A stretch of 64,000 nucleotides of DNA from Consotaella aegiceratis (lineage in GTDB: Bacteria > Pseudomonadota > Alphaproteobacteria > Rhizobiales > Rhizobiaceae). The notes beneath the pieces were generated by a model. The model was not told where the DNA came from, ran no database searches, and worked only from the letters and a program-made list of their open reading frames with translations. Position 1 is the stretch's first letter, and each line of letters opens with the position of its first letter. The position numbers were made by a program, and so were the translations under genes. The DNA lies in the NCBI RefSeq assembly GCF_036541425.1, contig NZ_JAZHFT010000003.1:186001-250000 (forward strand). The letters run 5' to 3'. Below, one piece after another: positions 58,210 through 64,000 of the stretch.

Positions 58210-58737
58210 GTGACCCGGGCGATCCGCATCCGGCCTGAGACGGCTTCCGACGCAGCGGCGATCCGCGCTCTCACCGACGCGGCGTTTCGCGACGCGCCGC
58301 ACAGCGACGGGACCGAGGCGGCGATCATCGATCGGCTGCGGGAAGCCGGCGCGATGACGCTGTCTCTCGTCGCCGTGGATTCCGGCCCGGAGGCGGACGG
58401 CGAGATCGTCGGCCACGTCGCCTTCTCCCCGGCGCTCGTCGGAAGCGGGGAGGCGGGCTGGTATGGTCTCGGCCCGCTGTCCGTCCGGCCCGATGTCCAG
58501 CATCAGGGCATCGGATCGCTGCTCGTCGAGGAAGGCCTGCGCCGATTGCGCGGGGCCGGCGCGAAAGGCTGCGTCCTGATCGGCGATCCCGCCTTCTATC
58601 GCCGATTGGGTTTCGAAAGCGACGCGGCTCTGACCTACCGGGGCCTGCCCACTCGAAACGTGCAGCGCTTCGTGATCGAGCCGCCGGCAGCGACCGGCGA
58701 GATCACCTATCATGCCGCCTTCGAGGCGGCCGCGTAA
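58210..58737 (+). CDS. GNAT family N-acetyltransferase
   Basis: A 175-residue acyltransferase of the GNAT fold. The acetyl-CoA loop reads VRPDVQHQGIGSLLVEEGLRRL (about 97-118), preceded by WYGLGPLS and followed by VLIGDPAFYRRLGFE, the pattern of the YhbS-like subgroup. It starts with GTG, three bases after the permease stop, and ends 11 bases before the alpha-glucosidase start. Acetylation of an imported sugar is one idea; the family also acts on amines and proteins. Its role in a sugar operon is unexplained. Confidence 0.9.
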   Translation: MTRAIRIRPETASDAAAIRALTDAAFRDAPHSDGTEAAIIDRLREAGAMTLSLVAVDSGPEADGEIVGHVAFSPALVGSGEAGWYGLGPLSVRPDVQHQGIGSLLVEEGLRRLRGAGAKGCVLIGDPAFYRRLGFESDAALTYRGLPTRNVQRFVIEPPAATGEITYHAAFEAAA

Positions 58738-58748
58738 TGGAGAGTTGA

Positions 58749-60419
58749 TTGGATACGATCGCCGAAAACACCAACCCCCACGCCAGCCAAAGAGCCGTCG
58801 ACCGCGATTGGTGGCGCGGTGCGGCGCTCTATCAGATCTATCCGCGCTCGTTCCAGGATTCGAACGGCGACGGGATCGGCGATCTGGAAGGCATCCGGCA
58901 GCGGCTGCCTTACGTCGCCTCGCTCGGCGTCGATGCGATCTGGCTGTCGCCCTTCATGACCTCGCCCATGAAGGATTTCGGCTACGACATCTCGAACTAC
59001 CGCGACGTCGATCCGATCTTCGGGACGCTCGCCGACTTCGACGGGCTGGTGGCGGAGGCTCATCGACTGGGGCTCAAGGTGATCATCGATCAGGTGCTGT
59101 CGCACACGTCGGACCGTCATCCCTGGTTCGTCGAAAGCCGGCAGAGCCGCGACAATCCGAGAGCCGATTGGTACGTCTGGGCCGACGCCAGGGACGACGG
59201 CACGCCGCCCAACAACTGGCTGTCGGTCTTCGGCGGCACCAGCTGGCAATGGGATTCGCGGCGCCAGCAATATTATCTGCACAACTTCCTGACCAGCCAG
59301 CCGGACCTCAACTTCCACAATCCGAAGGTGCGCCAGGCGCTGCTCGACGACGTCCGCTTCTGGCTGGACCGAGGCGTCGACGGCTTCCGGCTCGACACCG
59401 CCAACTTCTATTTTCATGACAGGGAATTGCGCGACAATCCGGTGTTGGCGCTGGAGCTGCGTTCGGAGATCATGGCGCCGCGCAGCGAAGCCTACAACTG
59501 GCAGGACCACGTCTACGACAAGAACCGGCCGGACAACCTCGTCTTTTTCCGCGAATTGCGCGCGCTGCTGGACGAATATCCGCCGGCTGCCATGGTCGGC
59601 GAGATCGGCGAGCGGATCCATGGCGCCGAACTGATGGGCGCCTATACGGGTGGCGGCGACAAGCTGCACATGTGTTATGCCTTCGACTTCCTGTCGGGCC
59701 GCATGCCGCGGGTGGAAGACCTGAAGCGGCCGATCGAACGTTTCGAGGAGGCGGCGGCCGATGGCTGGGCCTGCTGGGCATTTTCCAACCACGACGTGAC
59801 GCGCCATGCGACGCGCTGGGCGGAAGGGCGCGGGGACGCCGACCGCATCCTGCGGCTCGCCGCCGGCGTGCTGCTCACGCTGCGCGGCTCGGTATGTCTC
59901 TACCAGGGCGAGGAGCTCGGCCTGACGGAGGCCGAGATCGCTTACGAGGACTTGGTCGATCCGCATGGCATCAATCTGTGGCCCGAGGTCAAGGGCCGCG
60001 ACGGCTGTCGCACGCCGATGGTCTGGGACGGTGGGCTGGAAAACGGCGGTTTTTCCACGGCCAGGCCGTGGCTGCCGATCCCGGCGGGCCACCTGCCGCG
60101 GGCCGTCGAACAGATGGAAAGAACGCCCGATTCGCTGCTTCACGCCTATCGCAAACTGCTGGCGTTTCGCAGCGCCCATCCGGCGCTGATCAAGGGCAGC
60201 CAAACCTTCCTGCCATCGTCCGCGGACGTCCTGGCCTTCGTTCGCGAGCACGAGGGAGAGCGGCTGCTCGTCGTTTTCAATCTCGATCCCGATCCGACCG
60301 TGTTCGAGCTGCCGTCCGACCTCATGCCGAGCCCTCTCGCGGGGCACGGCTTTCAGGGGCGGCTTGGGACCGGTCGGATCGAGCTCGCCGGCCATGACGG
60401 CTTTATCGGCAAACTATAG
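58749..60419 (+). CDS. aglA: Alpha-glucosidase, GH13 family
   Basis: A 556-residue cytoplasmic alpha-amylase-superfamily enzyme that hydrolyses imported alpha-glucosides such as sucrose, maltose or trehalulose. GH13 regions are clear: DAIWLSPFMTSPMKDFGYDI, DQVLSHTSDRHPWF, GFRLDTANFYF with the nucleophile Asp, VGEIGE with the acid/base Glu, and FSNHDVTRH with the third acid. QIYPRSFQDSNGDGIGDL near the N-terminus is typical of oligo-1,6-glucosidase/AglA enzymes. The TTG at 58749 has GGAGAG upstream. Lack of a signal peptide means hydrolysis follows uptake. Confidence 0.93.
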   Translation: MDTIAENTNPHASQRAVDRDWWRGAALYQIYPRSFQDSNGDGIGDLEGIRQRLPYVASLGVDAIWLSPFMTSPMKDFGYDISNYRDVDPIFGTLADFDGLVAEAHRLGLKVIIDQVLSHTSDRHPWFVESRQSRDNPRADWYVWADARDDGTPPNNWLSVFGGTSWQWDSRRQQYYLHNFLTSQPDLNFHNPKVRQALLDDVRFWLDRGVDGFRLDTANFYFHDRELRDNPVLALELRSEIMAPRSEAYNWQDHVYDKNRPDNLVFFRELRALLDEYPPAAMVGEIGERIHGAELMGAYTGGGDKLHMCYAFDFLSGRMPRVEDLKRPIERFEEAAADGWACWAFSNHDVTRHATRWAEGRGDADRILRLAAGVLLTLRGSVCLYQGEELGLTEAEIAYEDLVDPHGINLWPEVKGRDGCRTPMVWDGGLENGGFSTARPWLPIPAGHLPRAVEQMERTPDSLLHAYRKLLAFRSAHPALIKGSQTFLPSSADVLAFVREHEGERLLVVFNLDPDPTVFELPSDLMPSPLAGHGFQGRLGTGRIELAGHDGFIGKL

Positions 60420-60457
60420 CAAGCTTTGGGAGGAGCAGTCCGGATGAGGAGACGACC

Positions 60458-61597
<1,140 letters not shown>

Positions 61598-61604
61598 GCG
61601 TCCA

Positions 61605-61630
61605 GCCCGGCGCGCATTGCCGCGTCGGGC
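61605..61630. terminator. Bidirectional hairpin between the sugar operon and manC
   Basis: GCCCGGCGCG (61605-61614) pairs with CGCGTCGGGC (61621-61630), 10 pairs including one G-U, with a 6-base loop. It lies between convergent stops only 44 bases apart. No U-run is evident, so it may work both ways or rely on Rho. Confidence 0.5.
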
Positions 61631-61641
61631 CCGACCTCGTC

Positions 61642-63081
61642 CTATGCCGGAGCCACGCGGGCGTAGATGTCTTCGATCCGCACGATGTCGTCTTCGCCGG
61701 TGTAGCTGCCGACCTGGACCTCGATCAGTTTGAGGTCGATCTTGCCCGGGTTGCGCAGCCGGTGGACGCAGCCGATCGGCAGATAGGCCGCCTCGTTCTC
61801 ATGGTAGAACGCGATCGTGTCGTCGATCGTCACCTCGGCGGTGCCGTGGACGACCACCCAGTGCTCGGCGCGGTGGTGGTGGCGCTGCAGGCTGAGCGTT
61901 CCGCCGGGCTTGACGCTGATGTGCTTGACCTGGAAGCGCGGGCCGATGTCGATGCGCTGATACCAGCCCCACGGACGGTGGATGCGCAGATGCTCGGTGG
62001 CCTGCTTGCGGTCCTCGGCCTCGAGCTTGGCCACCAGCCGCTTGACGTCGGCGGTTCGGCTCTTGGACGCCACCAGCACGGCGTCCTGGGTGGTGACCAC
62101 GACGACCCCGTCGAGCCCCAGCACGGTCGTCAGGATCTCGTCGCTCTGGACGAGGCTGTTGGTGGTGTCGAAGGCGATGACGTCGCCTTTCAGCACGTTG
62201 CCCGCGGCATCCTTGTCGCGGATGGCGTGCAGCGAATCCCACGAGCCGATGTCGGACCAGCCGAATTCGGCTTCCAGCACGCCGGCAAGCTTGGTGCGCT
62301 CCATCACCGCGTAGTCGATCGAGATCTTCGGCGAGTGGGCGAAGGCCGCCGGATCGAGCCGGATGAAGTCGAGATCGCGCTGCGCCTTGTCGATGGCGGC
62401 GCGCGAGGCCTCCAGCACCTCGGGCGCGTAACGGGCCAGTTCGTCGATCATGACGGAGGAGGGAAAGGCGAAATTGCCGCTGTTCCAGACATAGCCCTCG
62501 GCGATGTAGCGCTCGGCCGTCGCCGCATCGGGCTTTTCGACGAAGCGTTCGAGAACGCGGGCGCCGTTGCTGAGCTCCTGGGCGCCCATCTGGATGTAGC
62601 CGTAGGCCGTCGACGGACCGTCCGGGGTAATGCCGATGGTCATGATCCGGCCTTCCGCCGCCGCTCGTGACGTCGCGCGGATCGCGTCCAGGAACCCGTC
62701 CTCGTCCTTGATGACGTGGTCGGAGGCGAGCACCAGACAGAGGGCGCCCGGCGTCAGCCGCTCGGCCATCAGCGCGCCGACGGCCACCGCGGCGGCGCTG
62801 TCGCGCCGTTCGGGCTCCAGGACGATCTCGGCCTCGATCCCGAGCTCGGCCAGCTGCTCGGCGCAAATGAAGCGAAAGTCGTTGTTGGTGATGACGATGG
62901 GGGGCGCGAAGTCCTCGCCGGTGACACGCCGGACCGTCGCCTGGAACGGCGACAGAAAATCGTCCAGCAAGGTGATGAATTGCTTCGGCATCGAGGCGCG
63001 CGACACCGGCCAAAGCCGCGAGCCGGCCCCTCCGGCCATGATGATGGGAACGATCTTGGACGTCATCTCAGCATCGGACAT
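61642..63081 (-). CDS. manC: Mannose-1-phosphate guanylyltransferase/mannose-6-phosphate isomerase
   Basis: A 479-residue type II enzyme making GDP-mannose for surface polysaccharide. The N-terminal nucleotidyltransferase has MAGGAGSRLWPVSR and later ASDHVI, FVEKPD and VWNSGNFAF. The C-terminal cupin (about 365-479, with PGGTLSLQRHHHRAEHWVVV) holds the metal site of the isomerase. Several in-frame ATGs exist; 63081 is favoured because AAGAGG lies seven bases upstream, with 63087 and 63066 as alternatives. It is convergent with the sugar operon and divergent from draT. No other polysaccharide genes are adjacent. Confidence 0.94.
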   Translation of the reverse strand: MSDAEMTSKIVPIIMAGGAGSRLWPVSRASMPKQFITLLDDFLSPFQATVRRVTGEDFAPPIVITNNDFRFICAEQLAELGIEAEIVLEPERRDSAAAVAVGALMAERLTPGALCLVLASDHVIKDEDGFLDAIRATSRAAAEGRIMTIGITPDGPSTAYGYIQMGAQELSNGARVLERFVEKPDAATAERYIAEGYVWNSGNFAFPSSVMIDELARYAPEVLEASRAAIDKAQRDLDFIRLDPAAFAHSPKISIDYAVMERTKLAGVLEAEFGWSDIGSWDSLHAIRDKDAAGNVLKGDVIAFDTTNSLVQSDEILTTVLGLDGVVVVTTQDAVLVASKSRTADVKRLVAKLEAEDRKQATEHLRIHRPWGWYQRIDIGPRFQVKHISVKPGGTLSLQRHHHRAEHWVVVHGTAEVTIDDTIAFYHENEAAYLPIGCVHRLRNPGKIDLKLIEVQVGSYTGEDDIVRIEDIYARVAPA

Positions 63082-63287
63082 GGGCATGCCTCTTCGCCTC
63101 TCCCCGGCGGATCGCAATCCTGCGAAGTTCTTCACATCGTGTAGTTGATCGCAGTCAGGCGCGCAAACACGCTTATGCTCTCATCCTCAACGCGAGGTGA
63201 TGGTCCGCCCTGGTCGACATAGCCTCTTCTTGGGGAGTCGTCATCGCAATGATAGGCCAATCCTTCGACTGTCACACTTCGCGCAAA

Positions 63288-63301
63288 GCCGAAAATTCGG
63301 C
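63288..63301. promoter_or_regulatory. Small palindrome in the manC/draT intergenic region
   Basis: GCCGAA-AA-TTCGGC is a perfect 6-bp inverted repeat 75 bases before the draT start. It could be an operator or a small RNA hairpin. No NifA site (TGT-N10-ACA) or sigma54 -24/-12 pair with correct spacing was found in this 294-base gap. Confidence 0.3.
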
Positions 63302-63375
63302 GTAAGTTGCGAGGCCGGGGTTGCATCGGGCCCATCTGTCAGGCTCATTGAATCGGGTGGACCGAGGGGACGGCA

Positions 63376-64000
63376 GTGGACGAGTTGGTGGAGGAGGTGC
63401 GCGACCGAGAAACGCGCGAGGGGCCGATCGACCGGGCTCGAACCGTCCGCAACGTACGGGGGCACGGGACCAACCTCGTCGGCCTGTCCACCGATCTCCT
63501 GGCTTCGGTGGATTTCAACGACCGGCCGCAGCGACTGCGTATCGCCGGGGTGAAGGAGTTCAATCCCAGCCTGTTCGAGATGCTGGCCGACGCCACCAGC
63601 GCGGGAGAGGCGGCCGAGGCCTTCGATTGCTACATGGGCGCCTTGTTCGGTCTCGATCCCGAACAGCACGAGCGTCGGCAGGTCGCCGGGCCGCGCCGTT
63701 TTCGCTCGAGCTATCTGCGGCTTCTCAAAGGCTGGGGCTACGACAGCAACGGGCCGGAAGGCGCGGTGCTGAAGGGCTGGGTGGAAAGCCGGTTCGGCTT
63801 GTTTCCGACCTATCACAAGGCGCCGCTCGACCGCGTCGGCGGGGCTGCCTGGAGCGCCTATGTCGAAGAGAAAATGACGAGCCGCTTCCACAACAACGCC
63901 ATTCACGCGCAGCTCGATCTGCTCTATGAATACTGCCAGTGGTGCCTGCCCGCGTGGCACTGCGGCGATGCGCAGCACCTGACGCTCTATCGCGGCGTCA
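63376..64000 (+). CDS. draT: Dinitrogenase reductase ADP-ribosyltransferase (3' truncated by window edge)
   Basis: The first 208 codons of DraT, which inactivates nitrogenase Fe protein by ADP-ribosylating an arginine when ammonium appears or energy falls. Family segments are clear: GHGTNLVGLSTDLLASVDFN, RIAGVKEFNPSLFEML, YLRLLKGWGYDSNGPEGAVL, ESRFGLFPTYHK, EEKMTSRFHNNAIHAQLDLL and LTLYRGV at the edge. The start is GTG at 63376: an in-frame TGA lies at 63349-63351 and GAGGGG precedes the GTG. The reversing hydrolase DraG is normally encoded right after it and should lie beyond the window. DraT implies that this organism fixes nitrogen. Confidence 0.95.
   Translation, partial: MDELVEEVRDRETREGPIDRARTVRNVRGHGTNLVGLSTDLLASVDFNDRPQRLRIAGVKEFNPSLFEMLADATSAGEAAEAFDCYMGALFGLDPEQHERRQVAGPRRFRSSYLRLLKGWGYDSNGPEGAVLKGWVESRFGLFPTYHKAPLDRVGGAAWSAYVEEKMTSRFHNNAIHAQLDLLYEYCQWCLPAWHCGDAQHLTLYRGV

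Noticed and set aside
63301..63336. Possible sigma54 promoter before draT (GTTGCAT with a GG upstream)
   Set aside because: The GG and GC are 8 bases apart where 10 are needed, and no TGT-N10-ACA NifA site is upstream.

Overview
The window is GC-rich, uninterrupted bacterial chromosome. The gene families point to an alphaproteobacterium of the order Hyphomicrobiales: ThuEFG/AglA/AglK-type sugar uptake, TRAP transporters, paired chemoreceptors with C-terminal xWxxF tails, and a DraT gene at the right edge. DraT implies nitrogen fixation and PflB/PflA plus AdhE imply mixed-acid fermentation. A diazotrophic, fermentative, Pleomorphomonas-like organism would fit, but that genus is an inference. 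I saw no rRNA, tRNA, CRISPR array, insertion sequence or prophage.

Layout. 1-4.6 kb: the 3' part of a TRAP large permease, a short zone of gene debris (an AraC/GlxA-type HTH remnant abutting an opposite-strand C-terminal fragment), an unassigned multi-pass transporter and a ROK sugar kinase. 4.8-10.6 kb: a MarR regulator divergent from a tripartite RND efflux operon with two adaptor lipoproteins; a palindromic operator overlaps the marR promoter. 10.7-18.3 kb: an alpha-2-macroglobulin with intact thioester, overlapping penicillin-binding protein 1C. 18.6-27.0 kb: stand-alone metabolic genes (zinc alcohol dehydrogenase, GH15 hydrolase, GGDEF-EAL protein, SDR, FAD monooxygenase, alpha/beta hydrolase). 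27.1-31.1 kb: a delta-class carbonic anhydrase lipoprotein followed by pectinesterase and pectate lyase, the latter behind a GntR-type palindrome. 31.3-36 kb: a small zinc-ribbon protein and two chemoreceptors. 36.2-47.4 kb: AdhE, a PLP dehydratase, cold-shock protein, ABC-F protein with a leader peptide, aldo/keto reductase, PflA and PflB. 48.2-53.2 kb: uxuA with a dctPQM TRAP transporter and a divergent FCD-type GntR regulator. 53.7-61.6 kb: an alpha-glucoside/trehalose ABC operon with two tandem binding proteins, two permeases, a GNAT enzyme, an alpha-glucosidase and the ATPase. 61.6-64 kb: ManC divergent from DraT.

How it fits together. Much of the window serves plant-polymer and plant-sugar use. 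Pectin is de-esterified and cleaved outside the cytoplasm, hexuronates probably enter through the TRAP system and reach UxuA, and alpha-glucosides enter by the ABC system and are hydrolysed by the GH13 enzyme. Pyruvate can be fermented by PflB and AdhE when oxygen is low, the state in which nitrogenase (controlled by DraT) works. The A2M/PBP1C pair and the efflux pump defend the envelope.

The most novel-looking element is a 22-codon leader ORF (41384-41452) with a strong Shine-Dalgarno sequence. Its last codons form a perfect 10-bp hairpin just upstream of the ABC-F gene, and further mutually exclusive pairings lie in the gap. This is the layout of a translation-attenuation switch sensing ribosome-targeting drugs.
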